A stretch of 64,000 bases of DNA from Craspedostauros australis (lineage: Eukaryota; Bacillariophyta; Bacillariophyceae; Mastogloiales; Achnanthaceae): assembly GCA_026770025.1 (NCBI GenBank), contig JAMXDE010000032.1, positions 642,419 through 706,418 of the forward strand. The letters run 5' to 3'. The stretch's first letter is position 1. Each line of letters opens with the position of its first letter. Below the pieces are notes generated by a model. It searched no databases. It was not told where the DNA came from and saw nothing but the letters and a program-made list of their open reading frames with translations. The translations under genes and the position numbers were made by a program. Positions 53,429-64,000 of the stretch are shown in pieces.

Positions 53429-56400
53429 TCATTCGAATGTTCTTGATGTGTCAAGGTACGACTTCTCATGTTCGCGTTGCAAGTCGGCCTTGATGTTCTT
53501 GGTGAATCCGTCGCTTGTGTTCTGCTCGGATTTGACGAAAATGATTTCGATGGTTTTGTTGATTACCATGTTTCTCACGTAGTGATGGCGCACGTCGATG
53601 TGCCGCGATCGTTGGGATGTCGATGGGTTCTTGGCGATGAAGATCGCTCCGATGTTGTCCACACGGACCTTGATCGGTGTCTTCACTGGGACGCCCACAC
53701 TTTCGAGTAGCTGCACGACGAAGAAGATCTCCTTTGCTGCTTCGGAAAGGGCAACGTATTCTGCTTCGGATGAGCTGAGTGTGACGGCCTTCTGTGCCTT
53801 GGATCGCCAAAGGATTGGCACCTTGCACAGGTATAGGATGAACCCTCCTACGCTGATTCTCGTGTTCTTGTCTCCTGCATATTCGCTATCGCAGAAGAGC
53901 TCCATGTCCCAGCCGTCGTTATCTGGACGCGCTGGATGGATCTTCAATCCATAGTCCTTTGTATCGATCACATACTTGATGATCCGATACATCGCGGCCT
54001 TGGTGGGCCCGATCAATACCTTGGAGAGTTCCCTCACAGGGTTCGCGATATCTGGTCGCGAGTGCTTGATGAGGAAAAGTAGCATACCGACGCCTCGGCG
54101 ATATTCGGCATGTTCTTCCGGTCCGACCTTCTGCAGTCCGTTATCTTCGGATGGTCGTACGATGATTTGACCTGGGGTTCCCGGTGTCCCATAGCGTTGC
54201 ATCTTCTCAACCTTGGTTCCGAATTCTTCGATGAGATGTCGGATGAGATGTGGTTGACGCAATGTCGCTCTAGTCTTGTCATGGTTCAGTTCGATATTGC
54301 AGCTGAGATAATCTCCGAGTCCGCGCTCGATTGTCACCTTGAACTTGCTGTACACCTTGCGTGTGTCCATGGAGTCGAACTCTTTCTTGATGGCTGCTCG
54401 ATATCCCTTTCGATGGATAGGGTCTGGATGATTGAAGGCTCCATCGAATGTTGTAGGTTCGATGTGCTTCTCTGGTTCTTTCTTCTCGTCCTGCATCGAC
54501 AATCCGATGTCGATCGCTGGTGATTCGGTAATGATTGCATTCATTCCGTACAGTCCTGTTGTGCTATAGTGAGTGATCTCAATCTCTCCTTCATCTGCGA
54601 TTTCTTCGTCATCTGTAGTTTCGTTGTTGGAGTCGTCGATCTCCTCGTCGCTGAATTCATCATTGTCTTCGTTGGATGATGGATCGCTTTCATATCCTTC
54701 TTCCTTTCGACCTCGTTCGTTGAAGTCTGCGAGCTTACGCAGAGCTCTGGGAATGCTCTTCCCTGTAGTTGACTTGGGATTAGTTTCTCCCTTCCTGCCT
54801 CGTGCTTCGTGACGTCGGATCCTCTCCTTTCTAGTTATGTCACGTTTGCTTGGCTTGCTTGGTGGAGGTCTGGATGGTGTACCATGTGTAGACCTCGCTG
54901 GTGTGTTCGGAGGAGTGACGCCTGTGTCATCGTCGGCTTCGTCGCTGGATGGTGCGATTTCGTCATCCTCATGATTGGATTCGCTCCGATCTTCCTCGTC
55001 GTTATGGACCAGTTGAGTTACTACTCCGTCGTCCTCATTATCCTCATCGTCGCTGTCCGATAGGATGTAGTATATGTTGCTGTCAGCGAAAGATACTCTC
55101 TTTGCTTCCGATGCTTGACGCGTTGCCGTCCTTGGCGTTGCTCCCTTCCGTCCGATGGTTGTGAAGCCGTCTGCGTCCGTTGTTCCTGCTTCGTTGGATA
55201 TGTTCGGTGCTGGCGCCCAGCCACGGAACTGTCCGTATGATTGGTTGAGCCACTTGATGTCGCGTGAGCAGATGAGTGACTTGGTCGATGGTCTGTACAT
55301 GTTGTAGACCCCTGATGCATGTTGGTGTGCATACCCGATGAACACCATCTCTTCTCCTCTGTTCTTGAGCTTGGCGGTAATCCCGCCGTAGGTAGTCTTC
55401 ACAACACCCACCTCTCCGAAAGTGCGGAGTGCATCCGCATATGGTGGATCGTTGCCGAAGAATTGTCGGTGTGGTGACTCCTTTTGATTCTTCGCTACGG
55501 TGATGTTGGCGATGGCGGTGGCAGTGCTTGCAGCTGCTGCCCATAGGCCATGTCTATACTCTTCGTCGAGCTGTGCTCCGTTGAGCATGGAGCGGATCTT
55601 GGTGTAGAGGTACGCGAACTTGCGTTCTACTCTACCGTTCTGTTGCGGCGTGTTCGATGCCGTGAACTCGGATTTCACGTTAAGTCCTGCGTCGATGAGA
55701 ATATCCTGCGTGGATTTGTTCTCTCCGCTGTTGTCACCTCGGAAGATGATCTGTTGGTCACCTGTCTGTGATTTGATCGTGTGGACGAATCGTTTGATGT
55801 ATCCTGGTTGATCACTTTTGTTCTTGAGGAAGAAACTCCAGCAGTGATCCGTGCAATCGTCCACGATCAGGGTCCAGTAGCGTTTATCTCCGAAGCTTAT
55901 GTGTTTAGTGTAACTAATGTCAATGAAGAGCCGTTCGCCGCGGCGAGTCGCTCTCGGAATGGTTGCTTTTGGAATATCCTTCACTCTTGTGTTCGCGACC
56001 GCGCAGTCGCGACATAACGGCATCTCGCCGATAATCTTCCATCCGTATTGGGCGGCTGTCCGCTTCATGGCTTCGAGTGGCGCGTGGCCGAGCATTCGAT
56101 GCAAGTTCACTGCGCTGATTTCCTTGGATGGGTTCTTGACGAGGGCTGTGAAAGCCTTGTCGTCGTTCGTTGGCATGATGGGATGCATCTGCACTCCCGT
56201 GATGAATCCGTTGGATGTGGGGAAGACTCGATCGAATACGATCTTCGTTCCGGATCCGTTGATGATGTCCATCAGAATGCCGTTGCTACCAAGCTGGTAA
56301 CCGTTGTACAGAGCCTTGTTCGTGGAGAAAAGGTTCACCGCCATTTTCGGTGTGTACTTCACGTCATCGAGCCGGATGATGTGGCCGGTGTTGTCTCGTT

Positions 56401-57271
56401 GCTTGACCTTCAAGCGAATGGATCCCATTTTGGGAGAGTCCAGCTTCGTGCTGTCTCCCACTTGGACGAATGACTTGATGTGCCGCACGTTGAAGAGAGC
56501 GGCGTCTGAATTGACGATGTGACACGAAGCTCCACTGTCGGCGAGCCAGGTGTCCTTGTTGACCTTGTCCTTGTGCTTGGTGCTCAGTTTGTGGAGCTGC
56601 TCCACGGCTGCTGTGGCCATCTCATCCATGAGGCCGTCTGCCTCTTCATCTTCATGTACTCCATCTTCGTTGTATGGATTATGATTCTCATCAGCTTCGT
56701 CGTCGCTTGGTAGTTCAGCGAAGCTCGCTGGCACTGTACTATTTCGATGAACTCCGGTGACCGTGTCATACGGTGTGACGCGTGGTCGCTCGCGCAGGAG
56801 CACCTGCATGCATCCTCCGAGCACGTAGTGCAAGTCCAGTTCGGAGAGTTCATCCTCTTCGTTTGCTTGCAGTAGTCGATTGAGGATTGCTGCGTTTGCG
56901 AGGATCTCTTCAATCGATTTGAAGTTATCGGATAGGATGGTGCTTACCATGTTCACCCAAATGTATCGCAATGGTTCGTTCACGAACCCTGGGAACATCG
57001 GTAATGCAGCTGTTAGGACCGCGTCGTAGATGAGCTGCTTCTGCATTCGTTTTGCAGTGATCGTTGGTTCTGGAAAGGTCTGGAGTCGGTAGATGTCGTC
57101 GACTCTTCTGGGACTCGGCTCCGGTGGGAATTGGATTCGAATTGGGTAGACGACAGCTTCGTAGGGATTGAATGCGTCGTTCGGACGGTCCTCAGCTTCG
57201 TCGCTGTCCTCTTCATCGAAGATGCCCGTTCTCCTCGTTTCGCATTGCTGCTGGAGGCGGCGCCTCGTCAT
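53429..57271 (-). CDS. pol: Family-C Pol lacking the reverse transcriptase core
   Basis: An uninterrupted 1280-codon frame. Domains in order: acidic N-terminal part, protease (WLADSGASCHI), HHCC (HRMLGHA...CRDC), integrase with all three acidic residues (LFIDIS, FRGDNSGEN, NGRVERKFA), a long acidic linker, then RKVYSK joined directly to FKVTIERGLGDYLSC, and RNase H (CDSEYAGD, SSEAEYVAL, VDNIGAI). Relative to element A, about 180 residues are missing at the join (54338-54349, near residue 976), exactly the segment holding both catalytic Asp motifs of reverse transcriptase. The frame starts at an ATG inside the end of gag, one base forward, and a TGA lies two codons upstream. Confidence 0.85.
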   Translation of the reverse strand: MTRRRLQQQCETRRTGIFDEEDSDEAEDRPNDAFNPYEAVVYPIRIQFPPEPSPRRVDDIYRLQTFPEPTITAKRMQKQLIYDAVLTAALPMFPGFVNEPLRYIWVNMVSTILSDNFKSIEEILANAAILNRLLQANEEDELSELDLHYVLGGCMQVLLRERPRVTPYDTVTGVHRNSTVPASFAELPSDDEADENHNPYNEDGVHEDEEADGLMDEMATAAVEQLHKLSTKHKDKVNKDTWLADSGASCHIVNSDAALFNVRHIKSFVQVGDSTKLDSPKMGSIRLKVKQRDNTGHIIRLDDVKYTPKMAVNLFSTNKALYNGYQLGSNGILMDIINGSGTKIVFDRVFPTSNGFITGVQMHPIMPTNDDKAFTALVKNPSKEISAVNLHRMLGHAPLEAMKRTAAQYGWKIIGEMPLCRDCAVANTRVKDIPKATIPRATRRGERLFIDISYTKHISFGDKRYWTLIVDDCTDHCWSFFLKNKSDQPGYIKRFVHTIKSQTGDQQIIFRGDNSGENKSTQDILIDAGLNVKSEFTASNTPQQNGRVERKFAYLYTKIRSMLNGAQLDEEYRHGLWAAAASTATAIANITVAKNQKESPHRQFFGNDPPYADALRTFGEVGVVKTTYGGITAKLKNRGEEMVFIGYAHQHASGVYNMYRPSTKSLICSRDIKWLNQSYGQFRGWAPAPNISNEAGTTDADGFTTIGRKGATPRTATRQASEAKRVSFADSNIYYILSDSDDEDNEDDGVVTQLVHNDEEDRSESNHEDDEIAPSSDEADDDTGVTPPNTPARSTHGTPSRPPPSKPSKRDITRKERIRRHEARGRKGETNPKSTTGKSIPRALRKLADFNERGRKEEGYESDPSSNEDNDEFSDEEIDDSNNETTDDEEIADEGEIEITHYSTTGLYGMNAIITESPAIDIGLSMQDEKKEPEKHIEPTTFDGAFNHPDPIHRKGYRAAIKKEFDSMDTRKVYSKFKVTIERGLGDYLSCNIELNHDKTRATLRQPHLIRHLIEEFGTKVEKMQRYGTPGTPGQIIVRPSEDNGLQKVGPEEHAEYRRGVGMLLFLIKHSRPDIANPVRELSKVLIGPTKAAMYRIIKYVIDTKDYGLKIHPARPDNDGWDMELFCDSEYAGDKNTRISVGGFILYLCKVPILWRSKAQKAVTLSSSEAEYVALSEAAKEIFFVVQLLESVGVPVKTPIKVRVDNIGAIFIAKNPSTSQRSRHIDVRHHYVRNMVINKTIEIIFVKSEQNTSDGFTKNIKADLQREHEKSYLDTSRTFE

Positions 57272-59081
57272 GGTTCATCCCGTCTCTGATGGTGTCGTCG
57301 TCGTCTCCATGTGCGCCGTCCTCGTCGGCGTCTTCGTCTGAGCCGTTCTCGTCGGCGTCTTCGTTGTCTTCGCTCATTGCCTCTTCGATGTCGCTATCGA
57401 TGGCCTCGCTGTCCATCTCGGCTGCGTCGCCGTATGAACCGATCAGGTCGTGCGCGTTGAAGCAGCATTCGTAGCTCACTTCGCGTCTTGGATCCACCTC
57501 GTGGATGATTGGCTCCTCATTGAGCCACTCCGGGACGATCTCATCGTCCTGCACTTCGTCGTCACTTCCGACGCACTCGAAGTTATCGAAGAAGGAGTCT
57601 TCGATGTAGTCGTCGGACACCAACATGCAGAGCGGCATGTCCTTCGCAGAGAGTACCATCTCGTGCCCGCTCTTGTCGTGTCCTTCCGTAGCCGCGTTGG
57701 CTTGTTCGTTGTTCTTTTTGCTTTCGTTGAACTTCTTCTTTCGGCACTCCGCCTCGCGATGTCCGAAGATGCCGCAGTAGTTGCACTTGCCCTTGAAGCC
57801 GCTTCCCTTGTTACGCTTTCCGTTCATTTTGTTGTTGTTGTTGTTGTTTTTCTTGTTGTTCGATTTCTTGCGTTCTGGACAATCGGCGGATCTATGGCCA
57901 TACACGCCACAGTTGTGACAAGTACCCTTGAAGTTACCGGTGCTCGTGAAGCCGGTGTCGTTGCTCTTCGTGTTACTGTCTTGGAAGTCGTCGACGTATG
58001 CCTTGCCTCCTCTGTGAGTGGCGTATGCAGTACGGAGTACTCCTCTGATCGCGTTGATGGTAACCAGTTCCGGATTGAACGTGAGTTGGTGTTGGAAGTT
58101 CACGATGTGGGTTCTGTACTCGTTGCTCACCGTGCTGAGGATTTGCATGATCATTTCCTCGTCAGTGATCTCGTACTTGACATTGTGGAGACGCGATCGT
58201 AGACTCTCGAGTTGCGTGATGTAGATGTCGGGGTCCGTGTCTCTCTTCATCTTTTCGTTGTTGAATTGGCGCTTGAGTTTGATCTTCGTCACCGCATCGG
58301 ATGGTCGGAACTTCTCCGCGAGAACGTTCCACGCTGCGTGTGCGTCTCCTTCGGGGTAGTCGTCGGAGATGCACTGGTTGATGTACTGGATGGCTTGCTT
58401 GCCTTTTCCTTTCTCTGCATCCATCATGAGGATCAGATCGCTGAAGCAGTCGCATCCCAGCTCGTAGATCTCTTCCATCGCTTCCTTGGCTTCACCGTCG
58501 GCTGCCGCGATCTCGCTCACTGTTGGCACCTTGGTCTTGCCCAACATCACGTCTCTCGTCTTCTGTGCACGAGCATATGCCTTCGCTTGGGACTCCCATG
58601 CGCTGTAGTCTTCTTGTTCACCGCTGAACATCGGCGCCTTGATGCGTCGCTTGTTCACGTTGGCTGATGTCGCCATGTTGATTCGTTGTTTCGTTGTTGG
58701 TGCGCTCGCGCCCTTGATTTCCGTCTGTTTCTGTGTTGTCGATTCTTCGATTTTCGCTTGTTGTTTCGCGAGGGTTGATTTGCTCACAAATTCTCCTCCT
58801 GGTGGTGTCTCACTTTTACCACTCCGTTTGGCTGTGCGGATGTTCCCCGTCACACCAGTCTCCTCTTGCTTGTACGCCTTGAGGATACTCTCCTTCTTGC
58901 GGTGTAGCCTTGCAGACCGTTCCTCTTCGGTCTCGTCGATCGCGCTTGCGTCTGCGCCTGATAGGACAGTAGCCGCGGCTACTTCCTTCTCTTCTCGTGG
59001 TGGAGTCTCGCTCGCACCTTCTTCTTGCTTGATAGTCGAGTTGGACAGAGGGATGTCTCTCAATTCCTCTTCCTCGCTCAT
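57213..59081 (-). CDS. gag: Family-C Gag
   Basis: A 622-residue frame from an ATG (59079-59081), 81 bases inside the 5' LTR edge. The N-terminal 140 residues are charged and Ser/Thr/Lys-rich. The capsid-like region (MATSANVNKRRIKAPMFSG, YSAWESQAKAYA, AWNVLAEKFRP) resembles the UBN2/gag domain. Two CCHC knuckles follow (CHNCGVYGHRSADC and CNYCGIFGHREAEC) separated by an Asn/Lys tract from a (TTG)n repeat, then a long acidic tail rich in Asp/Glu. The last 59 bases overlap pol, which is in the +1 frame, and the final codons are CAT CTT CGA TGA. Confidence 0.85.
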   Translation of the reverse strand: MSEEEELRDIPLSNSTIKQEEGASETPPREEKEVAAATVLSGADASAIDETEEERSARLHRKKESILKAYKQEETGVTGNIRTAKRSGKSETPPGGEFVSKSTLAKQQAKIEESTTQKQTEIKGASAPTTKQRINMATSANVNKRRIKAPMFSGEQEDYSAWESQAKAYARAQKTRDVMLGKTKVPTVSEIAAADGEAKEAMEEIYELGCDCFSDLILMMDAEKGKGKQAIQYINQCISDDYPEGDAHAAWNVLAEKFRPSDAVTKIKLKRQFNNEKMKRDTDPDIYITQLESLRSRLHNVKYEITDEEMIMQILSTVSNEYRTHIVNFQHQLTFNPELVTINAIRGVLRTAYATHRGGKAYVDDFQDSNTKSNDTGFTSTGNFKGTCHNCGVYGHRSADCPERKKSNNKKNNNNNNKMNGKRNKGSGFKGKCNYCGIFGHREAECRKKKFNESKKNNEQANAATEGHDKSGHEMVLSAKDMPLCMLVSDDYIEDSFFDNFECVGSDDEVQDDEIVPEWLNEEPIIHEVDPRREVSYECCFNAHDLIGSYGDAAEMDSEAIDSDIEEAMSEDNEDADENGSDEDADEDGAHGDDDDTIRDGMNHDEAPPPAAMRNEENGHLR

Positions 59082-59150
59082 TCAGCTTGTTGCTCTTGAA
59101 TGATGTTCGTCTTCCTCGCACGATACGATTCGCGGCTCGCCCTGATCTAT

Positions 59151-59162
59151 CGTTTATAAACG
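59151..59162. promoter_or_regulatory. 12-bp palindrome at the primer-binding position of family C
   Basis: CGTTTATAAACG abuts the 5' LTR end, at the same place as CGTTTCGAAACG in family A. Confidence 0.5.
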
Positions 59163-59957
59163 TGTTGGCAAGTTCCGCTCACGGTAACCTACGATCGTGG
59201 AAGATGGTGTTGGTTGATAGTCGTCTCTTGCTATTTCATTACTTGGCTACTCCGATGCTCTCGGTGTACGCCCGTTCTCTTGCCCGATGCTCTCGGCGCT
59301 TCAATCTGTTTTCGTAGATTCAGTCTCCGACTATGAGTCGGTACGCGAGATGCTCTCTCGCTCCTCTTTGTATTCTCTCTCTCTCAACATCGCGTGCTCG
59401 TCGCACACGATACCTCCGTGTTCGATACGTACTCCGTATTCGACACTCCGTTCATTCAGTACTGGCTCCTACTCCATGAGTACTCGCCATTTGAAGTTCA
59501 CCTTTCGTATCCCATGATGCTGATGCCCTTCGGGTCATCGGATCTTCACCTTCTGCTCTGACTTGGAGACAGATGTCGACGTGGTGACATGATGACATCC
59601 TGTTGACGTCAGTAGGCGTCCTTCTGCTCTCCAGATGTCACGTTCCATTGGTGATGCAGGAGTCTGTCAGATGATATCGTCATCTGAGGTTTAGTTGGGA
59701 AGTACCTCGAGATTCTCTTGGTACCATTGATGGATGGACGGACGATCTTCCAATTCTCTCAGAAATCGTCATTTGCAAATTTCCTCCAGAAATCTTGCCC
59801 CTTTTCGTGTGTTCCGTTTCCCCTGTAATTCTGACGAATGACAGCATACTATCGACACGATGTAGTTATACCGTCCAAGTGCGTATGACAGAATAGCGGG
59901 TGAACGATGCACATATACTTGTACATCTCGACATATACTCACATGTACATCTCGACA
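59163..59957 (-). repeat. Family-C 5' LTR
   Basis: 795 bp, TGTTGGCAAG to ATCTCGACA on the + strand. The CRE palindrome TGACGTCA is at 59604-59611. Differences from the 3' LTR are scattered substitutions and short indels. Confidence 0.9.
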
Positions 59958-62900
59958 CGGGCGGCCCACCACCCAGGGGTGTATGGTCACTACGGACCAC
60001 CAGCGGTCGCAGCCGAGCGCATCAACCGCGAACTCTTCCCGTCCGAAGACGAGTCCACCGACGACGACGGGTTCTTCGACGAGGTCATCTACGATGAAGA
60101 CCTCGTCTAGCACCGAAGAGGAAACCACCAACGAAGTGGCAATGGTGATCGGAGCGGAAGACATCTGCAGAGAGCCTGTCTTCTCGCTCTCCACCAACAA
60201 GTCTCCCATCGAGAAGACGATCGAAGCAGCAGGGCGCGCAATGTACCAAGGATGGGCATCGTGCCCATTGTGCTTCAAGCAAGGGTACATCTACTCGTAC
60301 TGCGTCGATTGTCCAGCCCAGCCATTCCTCATTGATCTACCGAAGGAACGGACGTGGTGAAACCAACGGCCCACGAGAACGCGATGAACGCCGCGCAATG
60401 CTCGCAAAGGAGGAGTCCCTCGCACTCGCAGTGCGATACTCATTGAGCAACGCCATGCCGGCTGACAGCGTGCGATCCGAGCTTGCCTGGCTGTGCCTCG
60501 ACACAGTGGAGGAGTACAACTCGAGAGACAGACGCACTTGCGCGGATGCTCGCACCCTCTACTTCCTCCTACGCGAAATTGGGATGAATGACTCCGTTCA
60601 CGTCATGAAGAACATGCCGTTCATCAACGAAAGGCTGGAGAAGGAGCAGCTGCCAGCCATCCACCATGGACTCATCGGGAGCCTGGCCTCGCGTGGAGCA
60701 CTCCAAGTCATGTGGAAGTACCACCCAGGCCTCTACGGAGTTCGCAGCCCAAACGCGTTCCCTGAACTCCCCATCTACAGCGAGAGAAACCCGCAACCAG
60801 ACAATGGCAATGGTGATCGGCGACATCGACGGCGTCGAAGAACGCCGCATCACGCTCGCCCCAGACCGCATGAGGCAAAACACTTGGTTGGGCGACTCAG
60901 GTGCCTCGTGCCACCTGACCAACAACGACGAGGGGATGACCAACGTGCGCGTGGCCGACCACTCCATCAAGATCGGCATGCGGTCGCTACATCAAGGCAA
61001 CAAAGGTGGGCGCGACAAGCGCATGGTGGTAATGCAGAAGAACGGCACCACCGCAACCATCCTCCTCAAGCACGTGAAGTTCGTGCCCAATTTTGTGGGT
61101 GAACCTTCCTCAGCAATCAACAAAGCGCTTGAGAGCGGCTTCAACATCAGCAACCACGGCGTTGTGATGAGCCTGGAGAAAGCGCCTGACATACGTATTA
61201 CGTTTGACCGGCTTATGGCTACCCACAGTGGGTTCGTGAGCGGTGTTAACATGATCACCGCCCCTCACCCTCACGATCAAGCCAATGTTGGCGTGTCCAC
61301 CCAGACCGCTGGTGGACATCAATCAAATCCATAAAATGTTAGGCCATGTTGACACTTACACGATCTCTCGCACAGCGGGACGATACGGGTGGAATGTCAC
61401 AGGCAAATTGCATGCATGTGTGGACTGTGCCATTGGCAATACAAAGGAAGAAGGCCATGAAGAAGAAACTCCAATCACGAGCGAAGGAGGTTTGGTGATC
61501 GACTGTTCATTGACCACATCGAGTGTCCAGACACACAGCTACGGACAAGGAAAGTATTGGCTCCTAGTCCTCGATGATTACAGTGACTACTGCTGGAGCT
61601 ATTTCCTGAAGGGAGAAGAGTGAGGTTGGAACAAAAATGGTTCTGTTGCTTAAATGGCTCCATGCCAATCAGCAAACACAGAGTGAAAATTATCAGATGT
61701 GACAACGCAGGAGAAAATTATTCTGCGGAGAAGCAACTGCTCGTCGCAGGGTTCGCCCCAACGATTCGAGTACACTGCAGCATCTACACCGCAGCAGAAC
61801 GGTCGCGTGGAAAGAAAAATTCGCCACGTTGTACGGGAAAGTTCGAGCCATGCTCAATCACACGCACCTGCCGAAAAAATGTCCCGAGGAAAATTATGGA
61901 CCGAAGCGGCCAGAACCGCTACCCAATTGGAGAATATCATCGGGACGAAAACGAGAGAACCAGCATGCGTACTATTCAACAACCGGATCCCCACCTACTT
62001 GGATGGATTGCGCGTTTTTGGAGAAATAGGCATGGTGTATGTTGGCGGCCGCAACGATAAAGGCGAAACTGGACGACAGATCCAGACCAGCTATGGTTCG
62101 TCGGATACGGCCAGTCACACGCGGAAGGGAGTATATCGAATGCTGAACCTCGCAACAACTAAGATCCTAATCACGAGAGACCGTGACTGGATGAATCAGT
62201 CATATGGGCTAATTCAGAGGTATCCGAGAATGCCAACAGATCAATATTGATAGATCTGGAAGATGACGCCTCTACATCGGGGTGAAGACTCGACAACACG
62301 AGACAGCGTGGGAGCGACGATCGGAGACCATCCGAAGGAATGGAGGCCTCCGACGCAGTCGCAGCAGCAAGCCTGAGAGAAACGAATATTACAGAAACCT
62401 TGCGCGAGGCAAGATGACGTTGCTCCCTCCCCACCCAAGTGCGGGGAAATGAGTCGAACGATAAATACGGCGACGAATTCGGAAGGGACGATGAGGGGAG
62501 AGCTAATGAAGAAGAGCCAAGACGAGCCCAAAGCAGACCCCTATCGCAGAACCTGTGCAACGCGTACCAAGGATGGTTGAGTGCTCTCGCAGGGTGTACA
62601 ACAAGTAACCCATCCCTACGGAAGAGCGAGACCCTCGAATCGAGCGATGAGTCAGAACAAATACAGACGAAAAAAAGGGTAAGAGACACCCCAAGCAGAC
62701 TATCGCATCCCCATGCGGACACCGTATGACCCGACGTTCCACGGGGACGGTCAACATTAACAGAGATATCGCAGGCATGATGATAGACTACACTCACGGA
62801 AGATTGAGACGCTCGACGATTCATCACTGCGGACTCAAGCTTGAACAACGAACGGATTATGGATGGGATGGAACTCGCGAGCATCGCGCGATGCTGCTAG

Positions 62901-64000
62901 ATCCACCACATTCGAGGACTGCTGGGACCGGTACGCGAACCCCAGTAAGAGAAAGAAATGGCGAGAACTCCATCCCAAGGAATTCTACGATATGGCCAGA
63001 TATAGGAAGTATGGGAAAAGATCAAGAAGGACGCGATGCCGAGGGATCGGCGGTGCGTGAAGACCAAGTGGTCTTCAAGGAAAAGAGAAATGGGTAAGTC
63101 CGCTCCAGACTCGTGGCATGCGGATACTTCGCAATCTCAGGAGTCGACTTCGCATCGCAACCCACACACCACGGTGATCCATGATGCAACCTACCGTATC
63201 ATGCTCACCATGAAGATGATACTGTGAAGCTAGACAGCATGATCTCGAGAGACTTTGAGACCGCATTCTTGCATGTGAGACCTCGCCGGAAGAGATCTCA
63301 TGCCAATGCCCGAAAGGGCAGCAACACGAAACCGATGAATGCCTTCTGCTCAGAAAACCATCTACGGAACTCGTGCAGAGTGCCAGACAATGGGAACAAG
63401 AAGTCTCGTCGGACATCCTATTCAAATTGGGGTTCAGACAGAGTGAGGTAGACCATGCCTGCTGATTCGGAATCAGGAAGGGCAAACTGCTTTAATCGGC
63501 ACTATGTGACGATTGTCCTCGCATCGGAGAAAAGCAGGAACTGGAGAAGCTCGTGAAGAATATCCGAGCGAACGGTTCGGGGTCAAAGTGGAGGAAGAGG
63601 CGTGAAGATACTACCTATAGCTGCACGATCATCTTCAACCAGCGACAAGCACTGAACCTGTTTGTGGTCAACCAATAACAGGCCTACACTCCTCAAGAAT
63701 TCATCGAACACGTTCGGGAGCCGATGTGCTGACGCTACAACGATACGGAACACCATAGAACACCAGGGCAAGGCTCCAAGGAACAAGCGCTGCCCCAAGA
63801 GTGGACGAACGAGCGACACAGCCGATACCGAAGCGGAGTAGGCATGCTGCTATAACCTGGTGAAACACTCTCGACCCCCGACACCATCGCCAATGCAGTG
63901 CGAGAACTGGACCCAAAGTATTGGACGGACCAACAGCCTCCGCATATAACGGAGATGTGGCTACGCGTCATGTAAGTTCGTGTGGGTGAAAAAACTCGAG
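59958..64000 (+). pseudogene. gag-pol: Copy D: heavily decayed copia gag-pol related to family A
   Basis: Starts abruptly next to the family-C LTR, inside gag (GVYGHYGPPAVAAERIN, compare DYGYYGPQVDADRM in A). Recognisable pieces in changing frames: CPLCFKQGYIYSYCVDCP (60265-60320), protease WLGDSGASCHLTNNDEGM (60880-60945), DINQIHKMLGHVDTYT (61315-61365), integrase LLVLDDYSDYCWSYF (61560-61610), RCDNAGENYSAEKQLL, reverse transcriptase RDRRCVKTKW (63040) and DATYRIMLTMKM (63185), then RNase H-adjacent LDGPTAS near 63930. Frameshifts and stops occur every 100-400 bases. It runs off the window end. Confidence 0.85.

Larger units (their letters stand above)
52617..59957 (-). mobile_element. Full-length Ty1/copia element, family C, without reverse transcriptase core
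   Basis: LTRs of 792 bp (52617-53408) and 795 bp (59163-59957) flank overlapping gag and pol frames on the minus strand. The LTRs differ at several positions, so the insertion is older than element A. The flanking 5-mers differ (gcctg at 52612-52616, cgggc at 59958-59962), and the flanks are copia fragments in opposite orientation, so a rearrangement followed insertion. Confidence 0.9.

Overview
The window is nuclear DNA of a photosynthetic stramenopile, most likely a diatom. The evidence is a CoDi-type Ty1/copia element whose protease motif is LDSHADT, Pro-Ser (PSxxPS) stalk repeats next to a Cys-rich module typical of diatom surface proteins, intron-poor host genes, and diatom-style LINE-like ORF1/endonuclease remnants. 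The species cannot be named from the sequence alone.

Layout. Positions 1-5772 hold a CoDi-like copia element on the + strand with two in-frame TGA codons and one frameshift. Positions 6407-24798 are a gene-rich host segment, apparently intronless: a Golgi-type glycosyltransferase-like protein (-), a B12D/MLRQ-like mitochondrial protein (-), a type-1 cystatin (+), a multi-pass membrane protein (-), a secreted SET-domain protein (-), a type I membrane protein with a Cys-rich ectodomain (+), the RAD9 checkpoint clamp subunit (+) and an armadillo-like protein (+). Positions 25390-26627 are a decayed copy of a repeat that recurs at about 38146-39390. An intact 1053-residue Crinkler/RHS-like ATPase gene follows (27140-30301, -).

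Positions 31216-34085 are a nest of inverted repeats: a 26-bp palindrome, a 326-bp MITE sitting in one arm of a 149-bp inverted repeat whose other arm keeps the empty site, and a 748-bp foldback element whose ends carry arrays of the palindrome TTGCGTCCGGACGCAA. Positions 34086-39404 form a 5.3-kb unit bounded by about 54-bp terminal inverted repeats at TA dinucleotides. It contains broken minus-strand ORFs resembling diatom LINE ORF1 plus an endonuclease N-terminus. It abuts a truncated LTR.

Positions 39405-64000 are almost entirely copia elements. Family A (42420-49964, -) has 791-bp LTRs that look identical by eye and one long gag-pol frame with a nonsense codon and an Asp-to-Asn change at the first integrase catalytic site. 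It lies in a head-to-tail array that shares LTRs with a neighbouring pol (B) and a gag fragment, and that gag fragment is itself split by a solo LTR with a clean 6-bp target duplication. Family C (52617-59957, -) is full length with open gag and pol, but the reverse-transcriptase core is missing in frame. A strongly decayed relative (D, +) runs to the window end. Host genes and mobile DNA are sharply partitioned. The Crinkler-like gene is the only apparently intact non-retroelement gene inside the repeat-rich half.
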